NCBI RefSeq assembly: GCF_000971335.1
Contig: NZ_JZJL01000027.1
Span: forward strand, 1 to 64,000
Direction of reading: 5' to 3'
DNA length: 64,000 nt
From: Chromobacterium vaccinii
GTDB taxonomy: Bacteria > Pseudomonadota > Gammaproteobacteria > Burkholderiales > Chromobacteriaceae
A model generated the notes under the pieces. That model saw only the letters and a list, made by a program, of their open reading frames with translations. It was not told where the DNA came from and searched no databases. Within the stretch, counting starts at the first letter, position 1. Every line of letters starts with the position of its first letter. Below are positions 29,100 to 36,909 of the stretch, piece after piece. Position numbers and translations under genes: made by a program.

Positions 29100-30318
29100 G
29101 GCGCAGCTCCTTCAGAACGGTGTGTAATTCGAGCGCGATCGCCTGGGCCTTGGGCATGGCGCGCAATTGGGGCGGCAACACGTCCCAGGTATAGGTTTCC
29201 ACTTCGAGATGGGGGCTGACGGCCTGCCGGCGCAGCAGGCCGAGCACTGCGTCCAGGCTGTCGCGGGTGTTGGCCAGGGCCGTTTCCGGCGGGGCTTGCC
29301 AAAACAGCGGCACATGGCAGTGCACGCGCCATGATTCCCGCCGGATGGCGTCGGGCGGCAGGCTCAGCGCCTGCGGCAGGTCCGGGTGGCGCTGCAGGCC
29401 GGATGCATTGCGCCTGACCACCTGGTGCAAGTAAATCCCGTCGTCGAACGTTCGCAATTGAATCGCGGCGCGCTCATCCATCGCTTCCACCCGCAGAGCG
29501 CAGGACAGCTGGATCTTGGCGACGCGGATGCTTGCGTCGAGCAGCGAGGCCAATGTCGCGCATGGGTCTTCGAATTCAACCGCGCCGTGGCATACGTCGT
29601 AGCAGACGCCGAGGTGCCGGCGCGCCAATTCCAGCGCTTCGGGCAGCGCGCAGTCGGCCTGTCGGGCCAGTTGCGCCAAGTTGTCTTCGGCAAACCAATA
29701 TCGCTGAAAAAAATGCAATGCGTCGGCGGTGTTTTCCAGCAGGCAGGCCGGCTCCGGCTCCAGCGCCAGGACGATTTCCTTGCCGGTTTCGCGCATCAGG
29801 CGATTGAGCTCCAGCACGGCCAGCCGCAATTGCGGCAGCGAGTCCGCCATCGCCGCCGCGCAGTCCCCTTCGGCGAAACCCAGCGGCACGGTGGAGATGC
29901 TGCCCTCCACGCCGGGTGGCAGCAGCGCGGCCAGCGTCCGCGCGCAATGGATGGTGTAAGCGGCGCGCTGGCTGCTGCGCCAGTCGGGTTGGTAGACCGA
30001 CTGCTTCACCGGTTTCTGGTGAAAGTTTCCCCAAGGAAAGGCATTGATGGTGAACACATAGGCATGCAGCGATTCCAGCCGGGCGGCGAAGGCGCTCAGC
30101 GTGTCTGGCTGCAGCAGGCTTTCCGCCGCCTGGGCGGACAGCCGCAGCCCCAGGCCGAACGGCGCGTCGGGGGGCAGCGCCTGCCATTCCTCCAGATGGG
30201 CGCGGATCGCCGGCAGAAAATCATCCAGGCTGGCCTCGACCTCGGCCAGGCTGTCGCCGGCATGGATGTTGGTGCAGTAGGAGAGATGCGCGGGCAGGGG
30301 CAGGTGCGCCAGTTTCAT
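29089..30318 (-). CDS. eboE: EboE-like xylose-isomerase-type TIM-barrel protein
   Basis: The 409-residue protein begins 'MKLAHLPLPAHLSYCTNIHA' and has barrel features of the sugar isomerase/epimerase superfamily: 'AYVFTINAFPWGNFH', 'EIVLALEPEPACLLENTAD', 'LGVCYDVCHGAVEFEDP' and 'HLEVETYTWDVLPP'. The Glu, Asp/His and Glu residues in these segments are probable metal ligands. This is the pattern annotated as metabolite traffic protein EboE. ATG 30318 overlaps the eboD stop (ATGA). Its reaction is not known. Confidence 0.87.
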   Translation of the reverse strand: MKLAHLPLPAHLSYCTNIHAGDSLAEVEASLDDFLPAIRAHLEEWQALPPDAPFGLGLRLSAQAAESLLQPDTLSAFAARLESLHAYVFTINAFPWGNFHQKPVKQSVYQPDWRSSQRAAYTIHCARTLAALLPPGVEGSISTVPLGFAEGDCAAAMADSLPQLRLAVLELNRLMRETGKEIVLALEPEPACLLENTADALHFFQRYWFAEDNLAQLARQADCALPEALELARRHLGVCYDVCHGAVEFEDPCATLASLLDASIRVAKIQLSCALRVEAMDERAAIQLRTFDDGIYLHQVVRRNASGLQRHPDLPQALSLPPDAIRRESWRVHCHVPLFWQAPPETALANTRDSLDAVLGLLRRQAVSPHLEVETYTWDVLPPQLRAMPKAQAIALELHTVLKELRHER

Positions 30319-31598
30319 CGCCCGGCTCCGCAGATGGTTTCGTTGATGTCGGCGCGCGCATCGGGCAGGGCGGAGGCGTGCCGCTGCTGCAGCCAGAAGA
30401 TGCTTTGCATGACGCGTTCGCCGTCTATGGCGTTCACTTCGCGGCCGCGGCCCAGCTCCGCCAGCAGGGTCACGCACAGGTCGCCGCCCAGGTGTTCGCG
30501 GAACTCGCCTAGGCCTTGCAGCAGCGCCAGCCGGCCGCGTTCGTCGCGGGCCAGCAGCTGTTCGTGCCATAGCTCGAAGCCCAGCGCGCGCAGCAGTTGC
30601 CAGACGCGCGCCTCGTCGCCAGCCGGCAGCAGTCCGGCCAATGTCGAATAGCGCGCGTCGCAGGCGACGCCTATGGCCACGGCCTCGCCGTGGTTCAGCG
30701 CGTGGCCGCTCAGTCGTTCGAGTTTGTGGGCGATCCAGTGGCCATAATCCAGCGGCCGCGCCGAGCCCTGCTCGAATGGATCGCCGCCCTGGGTGATCTG
30801 GCGCAGGTGCAGCGCCGCCGAGCGTTGTATCAGTTCTTCCAGGTCTGGCGGCTCGAAGCGGGCGAGAGCGTCGGCCCGGGCTTCCAGCCAGTGGAAGAAT
30901 GACGCGTCGCGGATCAGCGCCACCTTCACCGCCTCGGCCATGCCGGCGCGCTTCTCGCGCGCGGGCAAGCCGTCTATCAGCGCCGCGTCGTTGATCACCG
31001 CCCAGGGCACGGCGAAGCTGCCTATCAGGTTTTTCTGGCCGTTCCAGTTGATGGCGCTTTTGACGCCGACGCCGCTGTCGGCTTGGGACAGCACCGTGGA
31101 CGGCAGGCGGATGTGGCGCACGCCGCGATGGAACAGCGACGCGGCCAGGCCGACTGCGTCCAGCGCCGCGCCGCCGCCTATGGCGAGAGCGTAGGAATGG
31201 CGGTCTATATTGCGGTCGGCCAGGGCCTGCAGCAGCCGCCATAGGTGCTGGGGATCGTTCTTGCAGGCTTCTCCGCCCGGAAGCGGCACGATCTCTCCGG
31301 CTATTTCCAGATGGGCGGCGTGCGTGTCCGCGTAGCCGCGGATGCGCCGCGGCAGTTCCGGGCAGGCGCGCAGCACGCCGTCGTCGACGAAGACCGCCAC
31401 CCGGTGCCGCTTGGCCTGCTCCCGGCGGCGCAGGGCCTGGAGCAGGGAGGGATTTTCCGCGGCGAATGCGTCTCGGGTGTGGATCACGCTGAAGTCATGG
31501 CTCAGTTGCACGCGTTGATGCGAATCCGGCCGAGCATCCGCTGCTGCGGTGCGGGAGGTCGGGAGTAGGCGAACAGGGTCCGTTCCGGCCAGTTTCAT
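30315..31598 (-). CDS. eboD: EboD-like 3-dehydroquinate-synthase-family protein
   Basis: The 427-residue protein carries the sugar-phosphate-cyclase core. 'VFVDDGVLRACPEL' is the NAD domain, 'AIGGGAALDAVGLAASLFHR' the glycine-rich loop, and 'IRLPSTVLSQADSGVGVKSA' substrate contacts. 'RAGMAEAVKVALIRDASFF', 'LDYGHWIAHKLERLSG' and 'LNHGEAVAIGVACDARY' give the Glu-His-His zinc set. It is longer than housekeeping AroB (about 360 residues), so it probably acts on another cyclitol precursor. ATG 31598 is chosen because AAGGAG sits 6 bases before it; ATG 31604 would be too close to that site. Confidence 0.88.
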   Translation of the reverse strand: MKLAGTDPVRLLPTSRTAAADARPDSHQRVQLSHDFSVIHTRDAFAAENPSLLQALRRREQAKRHRVAVFVDDGVLRACPELPRRIRGYADTHAAHLEIAGEIVPLPGGEACKNDPQHLWRLLQALADRNIDRHSYALAIGGGAALDAVGLAASLFHRGVRHIRLPSTVLSQADSGVGVKSAINWNGQKNLIGSFAVPWAVINDAALIDGLPAREKRAGMAEAVKVALIRDASFFHWLEARADALARFEPPDLEELIQRSAALHLRQITQGGDPFEQGSARPLDYGHWIAHKLERLSGHALNHGEAVAIGVACDARYSTLAGLLPAGDEARVWQLLRALGFELWHEQLLARDERGRLALLQGLGEFREHLGGDLCVTLLAELGRGREVNAIDGERVMQSIFWLQQRHASALPDARADINETICGAGR

Positions 31599-31663
31599 CG
31601 GCATCTCCTTGTTCGAAGGCTACGCGTTCCGGAAGGCTTGCGGGAACGCGTAGCCATGGGGGA

Positions 31664-32875
31664 TCAACGGATCAGCATGAACGGCGGGGCCGCCATCAGG
31701 TTGGACGCATTGCCGCCGACCGGACATTGCGCGACCTGCTGCGCCTGCAGCTTCAGCTGGTACATCAGGCCCATCGCTCGGTCCATGGCTGCCGGTTTGC
31801 CGTTGAATACCTGATTCAGGCTGGTCAGCAGCATCTGGTAGGCATCGTAGAAGCGTTGGGCAGCGACGGATGCGGATGAGCCGGGCAGGTAATCGCTGAC
31901 GGCGGCATTGGGCAGGAAGTTGTAGATCTGGCTTTCATCCAGCGGCACCGGCGCGCCGTTGTAGGACCAGCCCGACACGGCTTCGGGGTCTGGCATCAGC
32001 TCGCGGCCGTAAAAGATCTCGCCGAACTTGAAATAGTGCGCGTAGCTGCCGTCGCCGTCGCCAGGATAAATCTCGTTGGCGGATGCGCCGCCCTCGCCGC
32101 CGTGGCGATGCCGGGGCAGTATCCGCTCGCTCAGCCTGGCATGCCGAGGCTTGCCTTCGAGGCGCAGGCCCTCTTGGTTGCCGTGGGCGTCATCTTCGGT
32201 CTGGATGCCTTCGCCCTGGATCACGATGGTGTTGATCGCCAGCGCCGCGTCGTCGAGGTTCCGGATCTTGCCTTGCGCCGGCGCGGTGGGAACCGGCGGG
32301 AACCATTGGCTGATGTCGAGCTGCTGATCCAGTCTGGGTGTGGCGAACAGTTCCGGATTGTTGGCGTTGGCGATGGTCAGGGCGGTCAGCAGAGCCTTGT
32401 AGAACTGGCCGATGGAGCCGAACTCGCCGGGGTCGACCGGCGTGGGTTGCGGCGCTTCCTCGCCAGGCAGGATTTCTCCCGGCTTGGTTTCCGGACGTTC
32501 TATCGCCATGAACACTTTTTTCAGCTGCGGTTTGCTGAGCGCGGCCAGCCCCACCTGCAGATCATTGTCGATCTGGTCCGGCAGCGGTCCCGGATATACC
32601 AGGGAGCGGCCGATGGCGATGATGTCCGGATTGCCCCCGATGGCGATCAGGATGTTGGAGGCCAGCGTCAGGTGCAGCATTTCCTCGGTGACTACGGATT
32701 GGATCAGGGCGGAGGCTCTTTGATTGCTGCCGGGCATGATGGAGAACAGCCCGGTCAGGTAGGGGGGGATGGTGGAGAACTCGAGCGCGATCGCGGTAGT
32801 GATGGCTTTCTTCAGCTCATCCAGGCTACAGCCCTTCAGCAATTGATTGATGATGCTCTGTTTGATGCGCAGCAT
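31664..32875 (-). CDS. VioB-like ferritin-fold (iminophenylpyruvate-dimer-synthase) domain protein
   Basis: The 403-residue protein resembles the ferritin-like catalytic half of VioB/RebD. 'TTAIALEFSTIPPYLTGLFS' gives Glu32, 'SVVTEEMLHLTLASNILIAI' the ExxH cluster (Glu64/65, His68), 'GSIGQFYKALLTALTIAN' (about 153-170), and 'YAHYFKFGEIFYGRELMP' His280 and Glu286. VioB couples oxidised tryptophan imines in violacein synthesis. The IGxFY helix has Gln157 where I would expect a Glu ligand. The gene lies 29 bases after the gene for the VioB N-half-like protein and heads into eboD. Its substrate is unknown; violacein genes vioA, C, D and E are absent here. Confidence 0.8.
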   Translation of the reverse strand: MLRIKQSIINQLLKGCSLDELKKAITTAIALEFSTIPPYLTGLFSIMPGSNQRASALIQSVVTEEMLHLTLASNILIAIGGNPDIIAIGRSLVYPGPLPDQIDNDLQVGLAALSKPQLKKVFMAIERPETKPGEILPGEEAPQPTPVDPGEFGSIGQFYKALLTALTIANANNPELFATPRLDQQLDISQWFPPVPTAPAQGKIRNLDDAALAINTIVIQGEGIQTEDDAHGNQEGLRLEGKPRHARLSERILPRHRHGGEGGASANEIYPGDGDGSYAHYFKFGEIFYGRELMPDPEAVSGWSYNGAPVPLDESQIYNFLPNAAVSDYLPGSSASVAAQRFYDAYQMLLTSLNQVFNGKPAAMDRAMGLMYQLKLQAQQVAQCPVGGNASNLMAAPPFMLIR

Positions 32876-32904
32876 ATTGGTACCCTTTCGAAATGGAAGC
32901 TCGG

Positions 32905-35070
32905 TTATTTAGCCGGGCAGTCGGGCTTGCCGTAGCTGACGGAGCCTTGGGGGCAGTCTTTTTGAGCGCCTCCGCCTCGGGTGGGGCAACGCTTGCCGAA
33001 CATGTCCAGCATGCTGGGGGGGCGGCCCTGTTCTTGCAGCACGCTGTCGAAATACTTGATCAGCGCCTGGCGCTTGCTGCTGGACAGATCCCGGGTGACC
33101 GGCATCTGGTCCGGGTCGTCGTCCGGTTTGTCCAGCACGAACTTGAGGATGAAGGCGTTGGCGTCCGCCTGTTCCTTCTTGGAGAAGTCGAACAGGCCTT
33201 GGCTCATCACCGGGTACAGGTTGGCGTACTGTTGCAGGATGGGCTGCACGTCTTCCCAGGTGACCGTATCGGGAACCGCATAGGTGGAGCGGACAACGAT
33301 CGCGTATTGGTCGAACATTTGCTGTACCGTCGGCTGGGGGGCCGCCGACTTGGGAGCGGAGGGATCTGACGCGAAGTTGTAGGCATAGTTGAACAGCTGG
33401 CCATCGATGTAATAGCGGGGGTAGCCCAGAGCCTGCGGACCGTTGAGGGTAAGCTTCACCATGCCGTTGGCGTCGGTGCGCGCAGCGTTCTGGACGAAGC
33501 GGACTTGCTCCGCCGGCACATTGAAAGTGGGGGTCGGAGCCTTGGGCGTTGTTCCCGGTGGGGTGTCGGAGGGACAGTCGCCCACATCCACTTGGGGGCC
33601 GGTGGAGGTGACGGCCAAGGTGACGTCGCCATTGGCCAGCGGCACGCCATATTGCGCGACGTAAACGTCGGAGTCCAAAACGTTGGCTGTCGCGTCATTG
33701 GGGTCAAGGCGCAGCGCGAATTGGTCGGCGCGCACTTCCCAGCCGCCGCTTCCTTCACAGCACAATAGCAAGGCCCAGCCAGTGCCGGGATTGGGGTTGG
33801 CTGAGGTCAGCAACGCCAGCGGCAGTTGGTTGATGGTTGGTTGCATGGACGCAGGAATCGGCACCGCGACAATGCCGCTGCGGCTGAGCAGGTTGGCATT
33901 GCTGATGTCGATGGTCGCCAGCGGCTGATATTGCGCAGCTGCGGGAGCCGGAACGGTTTGTCCCGGCTGCAGATAGGGACTGGTCGGCAGCGTCTGCGAC
34001 GTCAATTGGGCGATGATCAGGGGTTGCTGCCACAGCTGTTGGCTATTGCCTTCTTTAGGGGCTGCCGGATTGCCGCTGCCCCTGCCGCAGAGAACGTCCA
34101 CCTCGTAAGTCGTTTCCGGCGTGCTCATTGGCCTTGGGGGGCTGCCGTCTGCCGGAGCTTGGGAGGGTTTGTAGACCAAGGGCAGCGCGTTGCTGAGGTC
34201 CACGTACAGAGTGCTGTTTTGGGTTTTGTCGTTTGTCACCACTTGCGCGCTGAACCAGCCGACATTGGGAACATAGTCTTGCGGCTGGTAAGCGTCGGGC
34301 GGCAGCAGATTATTGGCTGGAATGAAGCGGCGGCCGAGAATGAAGGATTCGGGCTCGGTCTCATAGGCGGGACCGATGGCTCCCAGCAGGATGCCGTAGG
34401 AGAAGAAGCTTTCGCCCAATGCGTCGTCGTAGCCGTAAGTGGTCAGCCGCAGCGACAGGATATTTCCCTGTTGCTCGCAGATGGCTTTCAAGGCTTGCAG
34501 CACCGGGCTGTCGATCTTGTCCAGATTCCATTCCACATGGGTGAGCCGAGTCTGCCAGATGGCGGAGGCTGCGCTGTCGCCCGATATATTGCCCACCCGG
34601 TTGAACCACAGGTCGCGGAAGGGGTTGGGCGCGTATTGGCCGCGCATCAGCACTTGTCCGTTGGCGGCGCGCAGGGTGATCACTTGGCCGTAAATACAGG
34701 AGGCCAGCTGCCAGTCCGGATCCAGATCCACCATCTTGCCGGAAGGCTGGTCGTTGGCGTTGCCCACGAGCAGGCCGACGGCGGCGTCTTCGCCGCTGCT
34801 CAGGATTTCCTGGCCATCCGGTCCCAGCGCCGATTGCACCACGCAATTCTTCAGTCCGAAGATGCCGGTGCCCCAAGGGTTCCACCAGCCGTTGTTGATC
34901 GAGATCTGAGCGCTGCCGGCGTCTTCCTGCACAGGGGGCTGGTAACGCGGATCCTGGAAGCGCTGTTCAAAGGTGGCGTTGTCGAAATGGCGCGGATCGT
35001 TGTTAACGGTGGAGACATCGGATTGGAACAGGCCGGAGAAGGCCAGGCGGGGGTACTGGAGATAACTCAT
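32905..35070 (-). CDS. VioB N-terminal-half-like beta-rich protein, first gene of the ebo-type operon
   Basis: The 721-residue protein opens 'MSYLQYPRLAFSGLFQSDVS' and 'STVNNDPRHFDNATFEQRF'. The YPRLxFxGxFxxDVSTVNND pattern is how the N-terminal part of VioB-type proteins begins. It is rich in beta strands and polar loops, with no signal peptide. Near the end are helices and a Cys-containing tail (KRCPTRGGGAQKDCPQ). In VioB (about 1000 residues) this region and the ferritin domain form one chain; here they are separate adjacent genes. ATG 35070 follows GAGGAG with good spacing. It is probably the partner subunit of the next gene product. Confidence 0.75.
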   Translation of the reverse strand: MSYLQYPRLAFSGLFQSDVSTVNNDPRHFDNATFEQRFQDPRYQPPVQEDAGSAQISINNGWWNPWGTGIFGLKNCVVQSALGPDGQEILSSGEDAAVGLLVGNANDQPSGKMVDLDPDWQLASCIYGQVITLRAANGQVLMRGQYAPNPFRDLWFNRVGNISGDSAASAIWQTRLTHVEWNLDKIDSPVLQALKAICEQQGNILSLRLTTYGYDDALGESFFSYGILLGAIGPAYETEPESFILGRRFIPANNLLPPDAYQPQDYVPNVGWFSAQVVTNDKTQNSTLYVDLSNALPLVYKPSQAPADGSPPRPMSTPETTYEVDVLCGRGSGNPAAPKEGNSQQLWQQPLIIAQLTSQTLPTSPYLQPGQTVPAPAAAQYQPLATIDISNANLLSRSGIVAVPIPASMQPTINQLPLALLTSANPNPGTGWALLLCCEGSGGWEVRADQFALRLDPNDATANVLDSDVYVAQYGVPLANGDVTLAVTSTGPQVDVGDCPSDTPPGTTPKAPTPTFNVPAEQVRFVQNAARTDANGMVKLTLNGPQALGYPRYYIDGQLFNYAYNFASDPSAPKSAAPQPTVQQMFDQYAIVVRSTYAVPDTVTWEDVQPILQQYANLYPVMSQGLFDFSKKEQADANAFILKFVLDKPDDDPDQMPVTRDLSSSKRQALIKYFDSVLQEQGRPPSMLDMFGKRCPTRGGGAQKDCPQGSVSYGKPDCPAK

Positions 35071-35163
35071 GCGATAGCTCCTCGATAAGGTTGCTACGGT
35101 CTTGAGCGATTTTGCGATGCGGCGGAAACGACCAATACGGAAAGGACGCGAGCATCAGCTGTA

Positions 35164-35192
35164 TTTCTAGGGGAGGGTTTCGATAATTTCAA
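35164..35192 (-). promoter_or_regulatory. Candidate promoter of the VioB-like/ebo operon
   Basis: On the minus strand TTGAAA (35192-35187) is followed after exactly 17 bases by TAGAAA (35169-35164), a fair sigma-70 pair. Transcription would begin near 35157, leaving a leader of about 87 bases. It lies in the AT-rich 274-base gap shared with the divergent eboF gene. Confidence 0.45.
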
Positions 35193-35344
35193 TGACGATT
35201 GGCTGTTTTGATTCTATTGTGGAGTTTGTTGGTATTTAAATGCCTATATCGGCAGGCGGAATAGGGATGGCAGATTCGGATCGCGTCGCAGCGTGTTTTT
35301 CGTCCGAGCCGCCGCGAGTCGCGTGATAGGGGAAAGGTGGATGT

Positions 35345-36781
35345 ATGCAACCGCTGCTTCTGCTCAATATCGTTGGCCTGACATCGCGCCTCATCGGGGA
35401 GCACACGCCCCGCTTGGCCGAGTTTGCCGGCCAAGGCGCTGTCAGAGCGTTAAACAATATCGTGCCGGCGGTGACCTGCTCGGTGCAGGCGAGCATGCTG
35501 ACCGGGCTGACGCCTGAGCAGCACGGCATCGTCGGCAATGGCTGGCTGTTCCGCGAGCTGGCTGAGGTCTGGTTCTGGCGCCAGTCCAACCGCCTGGTCC
35601 ATGGCGAGCGCTTGTGGGAAGCGGGCAATCGACACGATCCAGAATTTTCCAGCGCCAACTTGTTCTGGTGGTACAACATGGCGTCCAGCCATGATTTCGG
35701 CGCGACGCCGCGTCCCATCTACAAGGCCGATGGCCGCAAGCTGCCCGATTGCCACACCAAGCCCGCCGAGTGGCGGGACCGGCTGACTGCGGAACTGGGG
35801 GCGTTTCCCTTGTTCCATTTCTGGGGACCGGCCACCTCCATCGCGTCCAGCCGCTGGATCGCCGAAGCCAGCAAGCTGGCGATGGCCGATTTTCGCCCCC
35901 GCCTGTTGCTGAGCTATCTTCCCCATCTGGATTACGATCTGCAGCGCCACGGCCCGGATCTGCGGCATCCCGCGGTGCGGCAGTCCCTGCGGGACATCGA
36001 CGCGGTGGCGGGGGATTTGATCGCCCATGCGCGGGAGCGGGGCTACCAGGTGATGGTGGTGTCAGAGTACGGCATCACCCCGGTGAGCCGCGCGGTGCAT
36101 TTGAACCGCCATCTGCGCGAAGCGGGCCTGCTGCAGGTGCGGCATGAGGCCGGTGCGGAAATCCTGGATCCCAGCCAATGCCAGGCGTTCGCCGTGGCGG
36201 ACCACCAGATCGCCCATGTCTATTTGCAGCCCGGGCTGGGCGCGCGCAAGGCGGCGGAAGTGGAGGAGGCGCTGCGGTCCATCTCGGGCGTGGCGGGGGT
36301 GTGGCAAGGGCGCGCACGCGGCGAGCTGGGCCTGAATCACGAGCGCGCCGGAGATTTCGTCGCGCTGGCCGAGGATGACGCCTGGTTCAGCTATTACTAC
36401 TGGCTGGACGACGCCAGGGCGCCGGACTTCGCGCGCACGGTGGACATCCACCGCAAGCCCGGCTACGACCCGGCGGAACTGTTCATCGACCCGAGCATCC
36501 GTTTCCCCAAGCTGGCTGTGGCCAGCCGGCTGGCCAGGCGGGCCTTGGGCATGCGCAGCCTGATGGATGTGATCGGTTTGGACGCAGGCGTGGTCAAGGG
36601 ATCGCATGGCTTGCCCGCGCGCGCCGCCGCGGATGCGCCGCTGTTTATCAGCGACTGCGTTTTCGCCTGCGAAGGGGAGCTGTCCGTCACCGACATCAAG
36701 GCATTGGCTTTGCAGGCGATGTTCGGCGTGGATGCGGCCCAAGTGGGGTCGAAAGCGCGCGGGTTGGTGGGCAGCGCCTGA
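35345..36781 (+). CDS. eboF: EboF-like alkaline-phosphatase-superfamily phosphodiesterase
   Basis: The 478-residue protein belongs to the type I phosphodiesterase/nucleotide pyrophosphatase fold. 'PAVTCSVQASMLTGLTPEQH' holds the catalytic Thr/Ser region and the conserved 'GLTPEQHGIVGNGW'. 'LLLSYLPHLDYDLQRHGPD' gives Asp/His ligands, 'QVMVVSEYGITPVSRAVHLN' the second metal site (here Glu-Tyr-Gly rather than the usual SDHG), and 'VKGSHGLPA' the last His. It is transcribed divergently from the eight-gene operon, completing the six ebo functions. AGGTGG lies 5 bases before ATG 35345. Its substrate is unknown; in ebo systems a phosphoester intermediate is suspected. Confidence 0.87.
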   Translation: MQPLLLLNIVGLTSRLIGEHTPRLAEFAGQGAVRALNNIVPAVTCSVQASMLTGLTPEQHGIVGNGWLFRELAEVWFWRQSNRLVHGERLWEAGNRHDPEFSSANLFWWYNMASSHDFGATPRPIYKADGRKLPDCHTKPAEWRDRLTAELGAFPLFHFWGPATSIASSRWIAEASKLAMADFRPRLLLSYLPHLDYDLQRHGPDLRHPAVRQSLRDIDAVAGDLIAHARERGYQVMVVSEYGITPVSRAVHLNRHLREAGLLQVRHEAGAEILDPSQCQAFAVADHQIAHVYLQPGLGARKAAEVEEALRSISGVAGVWQGRARGELGLNHERAGDFVALAEDDAWFSYYYWLDDARAPDFARTVDIHRKPGYDPAELFIDPSIRFPKLAVASRLARRALGMRSLMDVIGLDAGVVKGSHGLPARAAADAPLFISDCVFACEGELSVTDIKALALQAMFGVDAAQVGSKARGLVGSA

Positions 36782-36870
36782 GCCCAAGCCGGGACTGCAG
36801 GGGGCAAGGCTAATGGACAAAGAAAGCCTTGCCATCCTAGGGCACGAATCCGCGGCAGGCCAAGCGCGCG

Positions 36871-36901
36871 CGGCAATGGCGGAGGCGGTCCGCCATTGCC
36901 G
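36871..36901. terminator. Strong hairpin between convergent genes
   Basis: CGGCAATGGCGGA (36871-36883) and its complement TCCGCCATTGCCG (36889-36901) form a 13-bp perfect stem with a 5-base loop, between the eboF and ABC-F ends. There is no T-run on either side, so it may be a bidirectional barrier or mRNA end stabiliser rather than a classical terminator. Confidence 0.45.
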
Positions 36902-36909
36902 CCTAGCCC

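Noticed and set aside
31664-35070. Violacein operon (vioABCDE)
   Set aside because: Only two VioB-like genes are present; there is no tryptophan oxidase VioA, no VioC/VioD monooxygenases and no VioE, so it is not the violacein cluster.
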